Positions 46,446 through 58,084 of a stretch of 64,000 nucleotides of DNA are shown here, piece by piece. The translations under genes and the position numbers were made by a program. The stretch is from Brachionus rotundiformis (Eukaryota; Rotifera; Eurotatoria; Ploima; Brachionidae): the NCBI GenBank assembly GCA_016802295.1, contig JAESIW010000207.1, positions 389,978 through 453,977 of the forward strand. The letters are read 5' to 3'. The stretch's first letter is position 1; the number at the start of each line of letters is the position of its first letter. A model generated the notes under the pieces. The model was not told the origin of the DNA and ran no database searches. It saw only the letters and a list, made by a program, of their open reading frames with translations.

Positions 46446-48813
46446 CTAAAAAAATTTTATTAAATACAAAACTGGTAAATATATGGTCAAAAAATGCCTG
46501 TATCGAGATGCAAAGTTCAGCTGGGTTTCATTGTGCTTCAATTGGTCTTGAGTGGCTAGTTCTCCTTTGATGGCTCTAAGAAGTGGATAGGAACCTTGCG
46601 AACAATGTTTTCCATCAAAGTCATCCAAATCCATGCTCCAAAGGAATGCTCCTGCCAGACTATTTGCCTTTATAAAGAGCATCTAAAGCAAAAATAAATA
46701 TATTTTTTCCCAAATGAAAACTTTCATTAACCTTTTCAAAAATACTGTCCACATCTTCGTATCCGACCCAATACTTTTTGTCATAGACCAGAAACGGTCC
46801 CAGATTATTCTGATCCCAAAATTTCTTAGAATCATTATTACCCATCTTTTCGCATATCTTTTTAAATAGGATAAATAAAAACAAAAATTAATTTAAATTA
46901 AACAAAAAATTATTATTAGTATATGATTTAAATTGGCAATTTAAAATAGTACTAAATAGGTATCATTTTAAGACTTATTTGGACATTTTTAGTTCCAATT
47001 TTGGTACCATTATAAGGTAATTTTGGTCCATATATCTTAAAAAAATATTATTATCTTGTGAGTATTTAATGGTAGTTGAAAAATTTATTATTTATAAAAT
47101 TGATAATAATAGAGACTAGTTCAATAAAAAATAATATTTAAATAGTGTTAAAACGACCGCTTAAGATTACGTTGAGCCAATTTTAAATGGTCATCTGCGT
47201 CTAATTTAGATAATCTTAAATAATAATTGATAATGAAGTAATGAATTAATGATAATATAAAAATTATAGAATACCTTTTCAAATCGTGTCTGATCGTGCT
47301 TGAAGCGCGGGCCTAATTAATATAATGGACTATAAGCTTTTTGACTGTAGAACTTGGTCAAGTAAACAATTTTTGGATAAGTGATACTTTTTGAAAACAA
47401 TATAAGAATATTTTATTTAATAACTTGACTTTTATTGAATTAATATAATTTAAATTTATCTTTATCTGATAGTATCTTACTTATCCTTTATTTTGCTATC
47501 AAATAAATTGCTTAGTTTAAGATTCCTTATGACTTAAAGATTTATCAAATCCAATTAAAAAAATTAATTTTATTTATATTTGTATTTTAAATTTAGAGAT
47601 AAAATTTGATTAGAATTACCTCAAAATAAGACAGAACTCCACTCTCTTGGGTAATACTACCAGGCATGGCTGGTCCAATTGCTGGCGAGCCTATTTTCGT
47701 ATCATTGGTATTCTGTAGTTCATAAGATCGGCCATAAGCTGGTATGCCGACCACAAGTTTATTCGGATCTGCACCATTGGTGAGGTATTTTGCCACCGAT
47801 GATGCCTAAAATATAAAATAAAACTTGACTATAATTATTTTGTGGTTTACCAACAATGTTAAAAGTCGATTGAATGCCAACTTCGCCACTAAGAGGAAAC
47901 AATGCCGAAGTGATGCGGGTTATTTTTTCTCTACTACTTTTTAGATCAAAAGTTAAAATTAATAGATAATCTAAGTGAATAAATATTTTCTCATTTTCGT
48001 AAAATTTGTCGACCCAATCGACCCGACCAGCCATTGCAGCCATCAGCAATAGTTCTGAATTATTACTCTTTGTGCTTTCTAGTTTAAATTTTTCTTTAAT
48101 TTTCTTAAATTAATTTAAAAAATTATAATAAAATTAAATAAATAAGCAAAGGCAAAAAAATTAGTTATCTACTTTAACTAGCATGGAAAAGCCCTGTTTG
48201 GTAAATGGCGGTGAGCCACGATTAAGCATGTTCGGAAATTCATAGTCCAAAAGAACACCGTCAAAATTGAATTCACGCAAAAATTTAATTAGATTATCAG
48301 AAAATATTTCAATACCCTTTTGTTAAAGTAATATCATTTTAATTTAAAAGATAATTAAAATATCTTTCTACTTTTGTATTGTTTGGGTTAGCGATTGTGG
48401 TAAAGCCGTATGATTTGGTATCATATGATCCAATGACAAGAATTACTTTTAGGTGCTTATAAATTTTCTTGCTGTTGAGTATTTTCTCTAAATTTATCTA
48501 TTTCAAATTTAATATCTTGTTTAATTTGGAAAATGTAGTCTTTACCGAGATGTTTGGTTCCATGAAACCAACAGACAGTGTATTGGGGTCAATAAGCGCT
48601 GCTGAGTATAAAATATGCGAGCAAAGCTCGTAATTGATGAGATCAGGTGAGAACGGCTTTTGGTCTCGTTGCTCTGACCAATTCACGTACCAACACATGT
48701 GAACATAGCCTTGGACTGTTTACAAAGTAAATAAAAAAATTCGAATTTAACCAAAACCTGCCTTTATTTGATAAATGAGCTAATACAATTGAAATTAGAA
48801 AATAATGGTGCAT
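46446..48813 (-). CDS. GH18 chitinase-like protein, catalytic motif altered
   Basis: Eight exons join in frame to 429 aa: 48813-48762, 48715-48546, 48497-48372, 48316-48173, 48103-47855, 47805-47620, 46857-46732, 46682-46446. Family knowledge: GH18 enzymes hydrolyse chitin with a DxxDxDxE motif. Seen: a signal peptide (MHHYFLISIVLAHL), CWYVNWSEQRDQKPFSPDLI, then FNFDGVLLDYEFPN in place of FDGxDxDWEYP, VVGIPAYGRSYEL, a WVGYEDV block, and LAGAFLWSMDLDDFDGKHC near the end. The middle Asp of DxDxE is Leu and the usual SxGG strand reads VIGSYD, while the proton-donor Glu is kept. This suggests a chitin-binding lectin-like protein or a weak enzyme. Intron 1 only keeps frame with a GC donor. Intron 6 is about 760 nt and holds a repeat also found at 49265-49480. 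No chitin-binding domain follows. Confidence 0.9.
46920..47160 (+). repeat. Dispersed repeat copy inside chitinase-like intron 6
   Basis: Matches 49265-49480 in the same orientation with moderate divergence. Shared words include GTACCATTAT and TTTTGGTCCATATATC, followed by similar TTAATGGTAGTTGAAAAA-type sequence. It accounts for part of the unusually long intron. Confidence 0.6.
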
Positions 48814-49264
48814 TTTGGCAAAAAATTGCTCAAACCAATTTGTAAAATGAAAAAGGAGTACTCTCAAACTTAATGTTTTTTTATTTTTTTCATTTAAGTA
48901 TCTTATTTATAAACAATAAATAATGATTGTTTTAAAAACCGGTCTTTAATGAACAGATTTAGATCATATTATTAGGCAAATTAGGATTTTTATGTTTATA
49001 ATCCTTTAAGAAGCTATTCTAATCTTTTAATATCAAATGTTACAACTTTTCACTTAATACTCTTCAATAATTACATTTAAAAACACCTTGAGCTGGACCT
49101 TTGCAATTAAAGATTAACATTGATCTTTAAACAAATGATTTTTTCTGATTAGAACCTCAAAAAATAAAGATTTTTTCAAACCAATTTAACAAAAGTTTAT
49201 TTCATTTTTTTTTCGACGTAAAATCAAATTTTTAAAATAATAAAATTGGTAAATCCGCATTACT
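48814..49264. other. AT-rich DNA upstream of the chitinase-like gene
   Basis: Presumed promoter region of the minus-strand gene; no recognisable motif. Confidence 0.35.
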
Positions 49265-49480
49265 GATTGATTTAAATTGGTAATTTAAAAGAAATTCTGA
49301 ATAGTACCAAATTGAGTACCATTATGAGACAATTTTGGTCCATATATCAAAAAAATAAATTAATTTAATGGGTTAAAAAATCATTTTTAGTATTTAATGA
49401 TAATTAAAAAAATTTATTATGTATCCAATTGATAAAAAAAAAGACTAATTTAATACAAAATATTGCCAAAATAGTATTAA
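49265..49480 (+). repeat. Dispersed repeat, second copy
   Basis: Direct-orientation relative of 46920-47160. No coding capacity or terminal structure seen; class unknown. Confidence 0.6.
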
Positions 49481-50640
49481 AAAATAAAAAAAAAATCTTC
49501 TTAATTTTCTTTTTCTTAAAAAAACACCGTCAAATTAGCTGATTTGAGTGTTTATTTTAAAATTTTGTATAATTGGATTAATTACTTTAATTAATTTTAT
49601 TTGTCAACGATGGTTCGTGTGTGAATCTTGGGCTTATGTTTAATAGAAAGGACAATGTAATGGATATGAGATGTTAACAAGCAGGTGCATAAGTATCCCA
49701 CTTCTCTAGTGCGTGAAAAATATATAAATTTTCTTTTTTTATTAGAATAAATAATAATAAGAGGCTTATTTTTTAATTAATTGGTTAAATTAAAAGGTTA
49801 AATTCAATTTTATTTCTATAATTAAATATTTCCCATGTTATTTGTTAACATGGTTGTTGTAAATAATTATCATCCAAGTCTATTAAAATGATTAAGCATA
49901 TTTTATTAGTGGTTCCCAAGTTAGCAGTCAAAATCAAAAATTCTCCCCAACAAAGTCTTGTAGGATGAGGGAGCTGGTTACTTGGTTCTGACATACCAAC
50001 CAATTATTAACAAATGTAAATTTAAATAATAATCAGTTAAATGTTTAAATCACACTTGCTTAGTTGGCAAATAATCAAAACCATATAAACAGTTTATTGT
50101 CATAAATGTATTTTGTTTTAAAGATTTTATCATTTTATTAAATTAAATTTTTTTAATTCAGCTTTCAATAGAAAAAAATACTAAGATAGATGCTTTAAGC
50201 ATTAAGAGATTGTAAATAGACCCGACTTAAATGAGATGGAATGCAAAATATTACCAATCATTGAATCAAAAATGTCGTTTGTTTTTTTTATTTCTACTAA
50301 ATGACCTAATTAGCTTAATAATTAAAGTACCTAAATATTTTTGTATGTAAAATAATCACTTTGATTAAAAATTCAGTAAATGTCAAACCATTGATAGATA
50401 GCCATTACCAAATTTGCATTTCTTCAATTAATTCTGGTTTAAATCTCCCATTTTCTTCTCCATCGATTTTCTCAATTAGTGGTCAGCTACCAAAATTATT
50501 CATTTACTTTTTTAAATTTGGCTTAAAAGAAGGGCTAAATTTCAACTTGTCTATCTCCTAAACTGAATTAAAAACGCAAAATTTTTAAGTTACATACCAC
50601 AATTTTATTAAAAAAAAACCTATATTATTTTTTTTACCAC
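49481..50640. other. AT-rich intergenic DNA
   Basis: No supported gene. A minus-strand stretch at about 50405-50475 (KIDGEENGRFKPELIEEMQI) looks coding-like and is followed by a GTAATG donor-like site, but no partner exons were found. The plus-strand frame at 50361 is its shadow. Confidence 0.3.
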
Positions 50641-50689
50641 ACAAAAAATTAAAAAAAAAATTTATTTAAAAAAAACAAAAAAATTATTT

Positions 50690-51670
50690 TTACCGCATTT
50701 ATTCGAACATGCACAGTATCTTCTTTTCGTCATTTTATTGCCACAGATTTCGCATGATTTTGAATCGCTGTTAAACAGTGATTTTGAAAAGGGAGAGCCT
50801 TTATTGTTTTTTTAGTCTTCCTTTTTTTCGATTTGATTGAATTGGGATATCCATACCGACAGAGTCAAAATTATAATTTTTTCTTGCGTTGATGATGACA
50901 TTTATAGTGCTTAAGCCAAAACCAACAAGTACACGAGCTTGCTTCTTTCTTTCTTAGTTTTTGTTAAAGGTTTGTTGTTAAAGTTATTTTCGAAAATGTT
51001 TGCACTCGACATTTTAAATTAATTATTTTATAATTTTTTTAATTTTATTAACTTTAAAAGTTAATTGATCTTCGCTTTTGCTAGAAATTAAGGCATCATC
51101 CCTATTTTCTTTTTTTTTCAAATATCTTATTACATAATATGTCTTTTTCAATTTCACTAATTTCATAATCATCTAATTTCCTTGATATATTTTTTCTTAA
51201 ATGATTACAGCACAAAACAAAATTATTCAATTAAAATTGAATTTAAAAGCGTCCGGCAATGATGAATCATCGTCGGTTATTATTATTTTAATGTTTTTTA
51301 TTGAAAATGCTTGCTTTCCATAGTTAAGATTGTCATAAGCTAAAAGGCGTTGAGCAAAATAATTATAAGTTTCATGTTCTTTTTTATATATAAACTTAAA
51401 TTTCTATAAGTTACAAATGTTACGTTAAATTTTCCTTTTTAAAATGTAAATATTAATTTTTTAGTAAATTTTAATCATACCTAGATCAAATGTTGTATCT
51501 ATATTTAAGACAGTAAAATTAGACTCAAAGGAAGCAAATCTAATAAGATCATAAAACTCTTGATCTTGAAAAAATATTGTGATCATTTCTTCTTTATCAA
51601 AATATAATTCTCTGCATAGACCATCTAATTTTAAAAAAAAGATTTTAGTAAGTATTTTAGTAGGACCCAT
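50690..51670 (-). pseudogene. MULE-type transposase remnant
   Basis: On the minus strand, in order: FFQDQEFYDLIRFASFESNF then TVLNIDTTFDLG (the MULE start of catalytic domain, with the first Asp), about 51400-51310 NYFAQRLLAYDNLNYGKQAF followed by TDDDSSLPDAF (second Asp region), and near 50900 CTCWFWLKHYKCHH (SWIM finger) with a basic tail (NRKKGRLKKTIKALPFSKS) and a Cys-rich end (CEICGNKMTKRRYCACSNKC). The layout matches a MULE transposase with C-terminal SWIM and an extra C4-like finger, shared with the remnant at 28680-29575. Frameshifts, stops and a missing middle show it is dead. The 69-codon open frame at 51461-51670 is part of it, not an independent gene. Confidence 0.75.
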
Positions 51671-51793
51671 TTTAATGGGCCAATTAAAAATAAAAAAATT
51701 GTCTTAACAAGAGTTATTTTTTAATTTAAATTTTTATTTTTTAAATATTAAAGATCATTTCATAAAAAAAAATTGATGAAAAAAATAAAAGAA

Positions 51794-54700
51794 TTAATTT
51801 TTCTTCGCCTTTGATTTCTGTGCGGCCAATTCGAACTGAAATCCATCTTTGGAAGCCTCCTGCTCTTTCTTTTTAACACCATCCATTACTCTATTCTGCA
51901 GCTCGGCCCTTGTCAACGGCTTGCTAAGGTCATCACCTTCGCCATCTCCCAAATTCTCATAGCCATCTCTGAAACAAAAATTTACTCAACAAAACAAACC
52001 AAAAGTAAATATAACAAAAAAATAAAAATAACAAATTGATTAAATTTATTCATTATTTACTCGCGAATATAAACCATAATTAAAAAGAAAAAAATAACCT
52101 TCCAAGTTCTTGAATTTAATTCAAATATTTAAAAATTTTAATTACTTTTTTTGTCACCTTAAAATTATTATTTAACCAAAAAAAGAATTAAAAAAATAAT
52201 ACGAGACCATTTTACTATAAGATATTCAATACTCAATCCTAATCCCCAAATAAATCATTTTGACAAAAAAATCTTAATTTTAAAAGTATCTTCTAAATTT
52301 CCAAGCCATGATCCTCAAGCCGATTCACTTGAGCATATTGTTAATCGGCCTTGCCAAAATTGTAGCCTCTAAATCCATCGTAATCGCCAACTACCACAAT
52401 GTGCTGCTTTTTTTTCCACGCGAATACGGTGGCAATGACGACATACGCGTCATATTCGACATCCGTAATGTAACCTTTGGAACTTTTAAGTATATACCAG
52501 TAGTGGTGGATGTAGCTTATGACTCATTTTTGAACCATGTCTACTGCTATTTGGAAAGCGCAGTGACATCGTACATAATGCTTTTGAAGTGGGCCGGTGG
52601 AACCTGGTGCTATCAGATATTGTTCGAATTTCCGGCCTCCCAGTTCTCCAAATACATGTACCATTCTGTGCTGTTAATGGATGATTTTTTGTACTGGACT
52701 ACGGACCGCTACATCATGACTGGCCGCAGTGCAGGCTACGAGAAAAGACTGCTTCTTCAGCCAGGATGGAATCGGCTGTACTCAATGACGGCCGACTACC
52801 AGAACCAGCTGATATATGTGTCAGCATTCGACTACACCGAATACGCGATTTTCAAGTGCACTCTGAGATTGTTTAGTTGCCAAAAGCTGCTCATTTCCTC
52901 ATTTCCCATCAACTATGTATTTTACAACCAATTTTCAAACAAACTCTTTGCCACTAGTATGCAAGGTTCCAATGGCAGATACCTGTTCAGATACGAAGAT
53001 GACTTCAAGACCCTAGTTCCTGTACAGACAGTCAATGAAGAGTCGTCAAGTATAATATTTTTAAGCCAAGACTTTGCTGTCTATTCCAATCAGCAAAGCA
53101 TCACTGTCACAACCAACATAAACAAGTTTAATTCAACGCGCAAAACAACTCCCAAAATGGTAGATCCATACGCCTTACAATATGTTTTTAGTTTTAACCA
53201 AGTGATTAACTTTGAAACTTATCCATATCCGTATTTTTTTACGGACTATCAAAATTTGTTGTACAAAAATAGTCTTTATTTGTTCTATTACTACATATGT
53301 GGTATGGACGTGGTCGAAAATGACCAAGCGTTCGTGCCACAAATGGATTTGAACAATAACTTTTTGCACATTGGTGACTGTCAGACAAGATTTATGGAAG
53401 AGAGAAATGCCTATCTGATCCCATCGATTATTGGTGCATGTGTTGCTTTTATCTTGACCATAATAGTGGTAATGGTATGCTTGTGGCGGTCAGCGGTGTG
53501 CCGACCGAGAGTGAACAAGATAAGATCGCGTATGGGCCAATGGAATGTCAAGAAAAAGGATGTCAGCTTGTCTGAAGATTCAATGGAGAAGAAAGAGTCT
53601 AATGTGGTGTATAATTTGGAAAGTGATGTGAGCTACAAAGAGCCAATTAATTTGGGAATAATTGATTGTTCAAGATACAGATTCCAGCCCTCACTAAGCA
53701 TCAGCTCGTCCTCCAGTGACGAAATACAGTTCAAGACAGTTTCACCATTGTCATCGGTGTCTGCCAACTCGACAAATAGAGTCAAATTTAGTGACAAGAA
53801 GATAGAGCATTTTTATGACCAAGAGGAGATACCAAGACATTCGAAAATATACCATTTGGAAAAGGACTATAATGGTTTTATAAATAAGGATGGATATTCT
53901 AGTTCTAGCTCATCGAGCTCTTCGGACTACAAGCAACAATTGGAAAAGTATGATAAAAAATTAAACAAGTACTTTACCAATTGTGATATTAACTTATATG
54001 GTTCTAATACAAATAATTATATTGATATTGTTAAATCGATTGGGGATGAGTTTAACAATTATGAGTCTAAAACTACGATTTGAACTTACCCAGTTGATGG
54101 TATGGGCACAAATTGTTTCATATTTTTGGATTGAGCGCCTTCGCCAATGTAATTGGGAGCTTTTTCTCTAAATGCCACATTGTCTTTCTAATTATTATAA
54201 AGTGTAAATTATATATTACAATTATATATTTTATCGGGTTTAATTTTGTTTTTTTGTTTCAAAATTTTTTAATTGAAAAAAAGTGTAATTAAAGTCACTT
54301 TTAAATAAGTATTTGAATAAATTAATTTAAATTTTGAACTGAATAATTATTAATTTATAAGAAAATATTTCTGAAAATAATTTAATTTTTATTAGTATTA
54401 ACCTATTGTAAAAACCATACGAACACTTAAGAAATTTTTTTACAATCAAAATTTTAAAAAATGTCTTTGGATTATCATTATCAAATAAATCGAATATTTT
54501 AATTATGTATAAATAAATAAGTTGAATCAAATAAAATTCAGAGATTAAAAATTAAAACTTTAAGTAATTTTTTTCAACTCCGAACTAAAATCACATTAAA
54601 TAGAAGTTTCTTCTTTGGAACAAAATAGTAATAAAAAAACCATGCTAAATTTGGTAGTCTAATAAAAATATGAATGGAAAGTTCTGGGATAGGGCTTAAA

Positions 54701-57700
54701 TGTCAAAAATGGAAAATGTAGATGAATTTAATTTTAATAGATTTATTAAAAAAAAATACTGAATTTCAATCTATTAAAATGATTCTTAATTCCATAAAAT
54801 TGTGATGATATTTTTTATAAATGCCATTAAAACATATGGTCATGCATCTAAATTTTTTGAAAATACTGACAGTAAGGCAGAAAATTGGTTAGTTTACTAA
54901 ATATTAATTTGGAGATATACGAATGACCAAAAATATGATAGCTTTACTTTTAAAGATGGAATGATAAATTGATGCAATTTTAAATTATGGTCAACGATTA
55001 GTTTGGAAATAATTTTCTATAAATGTTTTCATAAATGTTTTTTTTTTTATTTATCCTTCTAAATTTACAAATTAAAGAATGCTTTAAGAAAAATGGACTA
55101 AATAAATCAAATTTCAGTAATTCTTTTTGTCTATTTGAAAAAAATATTTTTTTTGGTCTAAGTAATCAGACTTTAGTTGAGAGTTTTATTAAGAAAGTAA
55201 ATATTTTTCTTTGTTAAGGAAAATTTGGATAGAAAGATTTTTTAAAAGCTAAAAGTAAAGTTGACTGTTCCAAAAAAATTTGATTTTTCAAATAATTACT
55301 TTATTTTAGTTAAAAGAAAAGATCAAAAAGTATCTATGCTGTAAGAATCTTAAAGACATCATAACAAACGTATTTTTTGAAAAATTTTTTCTTTGAATGT
55401 CTCTGTAGTACGGGGCGACCAGTTTTCGACTGGGGATTTTAATAATTACGGCATAGATGATCAACTCGATGCAGTCACCTCTGTGTCAGATCAGAGCCTT
55501 CGCTCAAAAGGTACTTAGAAAGGAGATGAGCTCCCCCCTATGCTCCACAAGGAGTGAACAAGGTTAAAAAAAAAAATAACACCTATAGCTTGAATTGAGG
55601 TAAAACCTCAATTTTGAATGATACAGGCATTAATAGGTTTTTTTACTTATGGGTAATCATTATTTTAGTTTTATGCCAATTGATATCCAGACGATTAAAC
55701 CTTTTGTGCACTAGTTCTAAGCAATTTATGGAGTTGTCTATTAAATCGCTTAAATTTGAACTACAGAAATTGATAGTGGTATCATCAGCAAATATTTTGC
55801 AGTCTATGCTGTGATTTTTAAGAAAGAAAGCAAGATCATTTATGCAAATTAAGAAGAAAAGTGGACCTAACACACTGCCTTGAGGAATTCCAAGGTTTAT
55901 TTTAGAGAATTCAGAATACTGAAGGAAACCGCTTGTTCTAAGCCAGAGTTTTGGGTCTACCAAGTCTAAGGTTTTGGGGAAATCAAGCTAATTTAATATG
56001 GTACACATTATGAAAATAGATATTTCTAGTCGTAGCTAGGTGCACTAAGATTTTCCGAATTATTTTTGGGCATTACTAGTAAAAAAAAGATTATCTGTAA
56101 AGAGCTATAGCTCCTTCAAAGGAAAATAGGATAATTTTAAATTAATTCCAGAATAAAATATAGTTTAGACAAATAGAGGAAGTTGATTATTTGGTAGAAA
56201 CTAAATGAATGATGATCTGTTGTTGTCATGGTTACGCTAGAGTGGTATTCTTGTGAAATGCTTTATCCAATAATTCTGACATCTTCAACTAAGAGTAAAT
56301 CAGATCAGGTAGATATAAGCAATTTAAAAGAGAATTTAGTTTTTATAAAGAAAAATTATTAAAATTCAAAATAAACCCGGAAACAGAAAATATTCAAGTT
56401 ACCTTAGCGGCAAGTATACTCTGCCACTTGAGTAGTTCATCAGTGCGACTATCAATTATACCCAGATATTGAGACATATTGGTCTCAGTAACTCCTTCTT
56501 TACTAAGAAGAAGAATGTCAATTTGAGTTCGATCACAGTTAATTTTTTTGAATAAAGACTCAATGCCTATTTAATTAAGTAAAATTTAAAAAAAATGCCA
56601 ATTTGGTAAGTAGCTAATTTACCAATTCTAGATTGATCCAAAATTTTTCTGTTAGCCTTAATCTTTTCCTCATACTCTTCGGCCAATTTTTGAGCAGTAA
56701 TATGCTTATGTTCCAATTCTTGTAGAATTCGCTTTCTCTGCTCCTCCATTTCAATGCCTTGCTTTTCAAATTGTCTCACGTCTGTTTTGATCTTTGGAAA
56801 ATTTAGCCATTCTTAAACTTCTCAATGAGCATGATTAAGATACCTGATCTATTTGTTCTTGTAGCAACTCTACTTGATTATTCAACTCGTTTACATAATT
56901 AAATATGGCATAGTTTTTGTTCTCGACTTGGATAAATCGTTCGACCAATTTATCCAAATCTGTTTCGCCAGTAATTTGCTCAATTTCCTTAAATTTAGCT
57001 TCGTAAGCTTCCACCGAGTGCTCTTCTCTTTCTTTTCGGCGTTTTTCAGCCGCTTCGGCCTCTTAAATAAAACATTTAATTTTTTAATCAATTTTTGACC
57101 ACTGGTCAAGCACCAAATCTGTATTAAAAAACTTTATTAAGTAAAAAAAACTAATAAATTTAATTTAATAAATTTTTTTATCAAAAAAATCCAATTAATA
57201 CCCTTTTTCTTTCTCCATATAATCAATTCTTCATCTTCATTTCTTTCCTGAGTCTTTATTTTCATGAATTCTTTCAATTTTTTGTCATGATCAATGACTC
57301 TAATCAACTCTTTCAGCTCGGTATTCAACTGCATCTTGTCCTTATCTTCTTTATCTCTCATCAGAACCATTTTTGTCTGAGCCTCTTCTCTAAAAATTCA
57401 ATCTAAATAATTTAAATTCCCAATTTTGCCTCTCGATTACCTATGGTCATAGGCCTGGGTGGAATTTTCAATCACTTGGCCAATTTCTTCCTTCAAAGAT
57501 TGGAGTTCTTTTTCCAATTTTTTATGCAAGTCTTCAAACCGGTGTCGTTCAATACGTAGATTATCTATCTCGTCCCTAAGTCTGGCATTTTGGGTCAGAG
57601 AGGAATTGAACGATTTCAAAGCATGGTCAAGACGATTTTCCAGAGTTTTTTCTTTTTTTTTAGAATGTGCCACAAAAGCAGCACCGGCATTAGTACCACC

Positions 57701-58084
57701 AACTTCACGTCTTTTGCTGCGCGTTTTTTTCTCCCATTCTTGAATTTTAACATCTATTTCTTTTCCACGGTCTTTTTCGTCCTTAATTTCTTTTTCTCTC
57801 AGGTCTTTTAACTCTAGAAGCTTTTCCAACGTCTCGGTCTTGTTGATATCCTTTTTCTCATTTGTCCTGCTCTCGGCCAAGTTCAAGTCTTTGTTTAGCT
57901 CTTCCTTTTCTGATTCTAGATTATTAATCAGTTGGTTTTGCAGACGGATCTTCTTCTGCACCTCGATGCTGTACTGGAGTCTTTGCTGCTCGGAAATTTT
58001 GTACTGGAGCTGAAGTCTGTCCAATTCAGCCTCGAGGGCGTGCTCGTCGTCCGAGTCATCTGAATGGTTCATATGGCGATACAT
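51794..58084 (-). CDS. CCDC63/ODAD1: CCDC63/ODAD1-like outer dynein arm docking protein
   Basis: Seven exons join in frame to 551 aa: 58084-57441, 57389-57202, 57061-56844, 56791-56623, 56566-56403, 54187-54090, 51968-51794. Family knowledge: these coiled-coil proteins (Chlamydomonas ODA1/DC2 relatives) help dock outer dynein arms on ciliary doublet microtubules. Seen: continuous coiled coil from about residue 15; the family blocks LENRLDHALKSFNSSLTQNA, RLRDEIDNLRIERHRFEDLH and ENSTQAYDHREEAQTKM; then TGETDLDKLVERFIQVENKN and YAIFNYVNELNNQVELLQEQ, GVTETNMSQYLGIIDSRTDE, and an acidic end with KPLTRAELQNRVMDG. Length is close to CCDC63 (about 560 aa). Two introns near the 3' end exceed 2 kb: one (51969-54089) contains an entire gene on the other strand, the other (54188-56402) contains a LINE fragment. 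The gene implies motile cilia with outer arms. Confidence 0.92.
52308..54083 (+). CDS. Single-pass membrane receptor-like protein nested in an intron of the docking-protein gene
   Basis: One uninterrupted exon, 591 aa. I do not recognise the family. Seen: a signal peptide (MILKPIHLSILLIGLAKIVA), an extracellular part of about 345 residues rich in Tyr and Phe with repeating blocks such as YHSVLLMDDFLYWTTDRYI, YQNQLIYVSAFDYTEY and YNQFSNKLFATSM, which recall YWTD-type beta-propeller strands but lack a full motif. A membrane span follows at about 368-393 (IPSIIGACVAFILTIIVVMV), then a basic stop-transfer and a cytoplasmic tail rich in Ser/Asp, with a run of Ser near residue 530. The stop at 54083 is six bases before the exon 6 donor edge of the opposite gene, so its 3' UTR must run antisense through that exon (AATAAA at 54314). 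Clean frame and normal coding composition argue that it is expressed. Confidence 0.8.
   Translation: MILKPIHLSILLIGLAKIVASKSIVIANYHNVLLFFPREYGGNDDIRVIFDIRNVTFGTFKYIPVVVDVAYDSFLNHVYCYLESAVTSYIMLLKWAGGTWCYQILFEFPASQFSKYMYHSVLLMDDFLYWTTDRYIMTGRSAGYEKRLLLQPGWNRLYSMTADYQNQLIYVSAFDYTEYAIFKCTLRLFSCQKLLISSFPINYVFYNQFSNKLFATSMQGSNGRYLFRYEDDFKTLVPVQTVNEESSSIIFLSQDFAVYSNQQSITVTTNINKFNSTRKTTPKMVDPYALQYVFSFNQVINFETYPYPYFFTDYQNLLYKNSLYLFYYYICGMDVVENDQAFVPQMDLNNNFLHIGDCQTRFMEERNAYLIPSIIGACVAFILTIIVVMVCLWRSAVCRPRVNKIRSRMGQWNVKKKDVSLSEDSMEKKESNVVYNLESDVSYKEPINLGIIDCSRYRFQPSLSISSSSSDEIQFKTVSPLSSVSANSTNRVKFSDKKIEHFYDQEEIPRHSKIYHLEKDYNGFINKDGYSSSSSSSSSDYKQQLEKYDKKLNKYFTNCDINLYGSNTNNYIDIVKSIGDEFNNYESKTTI
54188..55380. 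other. Intron DNA of the docking-protein gene
   Basis: AT-rich intron sequence that also carries the probable 3' end of the nested plus-strand gene. Nothing else recognised; the frames at 54327 and 55035 are AT-rich noise. Confidence 0.4.
55390..55990 (-). pseudogene. LINE reverse transcriptase fragment inside an intron
   Basis: The minus strand is open over 106 codons containing INLGIPQGSVLGPLFFLICI, then DLAFFL, CKIFADDTTI and a Cys/Leu-rich stretch ending in INWHKTKIM. PQGSVLGP and FADDT are the palm motifs of non-LTR reverse transcriptases (Jockey/CR1-like). Upstream fingers and downstream thumb regions are missing. The GC-richer stretch 55390-55560 immediately downstream is probably remaining element sequence. 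Same strand as the host gene. Confidence 0.85.

Noticed and set aside
48643..48867. Minus-strand frame that reads through the start of the GH18 gene
   Set aside because: It treats intron 1 as coding; the true frame needs splicing at the GC donor and gives the conserved CWYVNW block.
55390..55560. GC-rich stretch that might be an RNA gene
   Set aside because: It sits directly downstream of the LINE reverse transcriptase fragment on the same strand and is better explained as element sequence.
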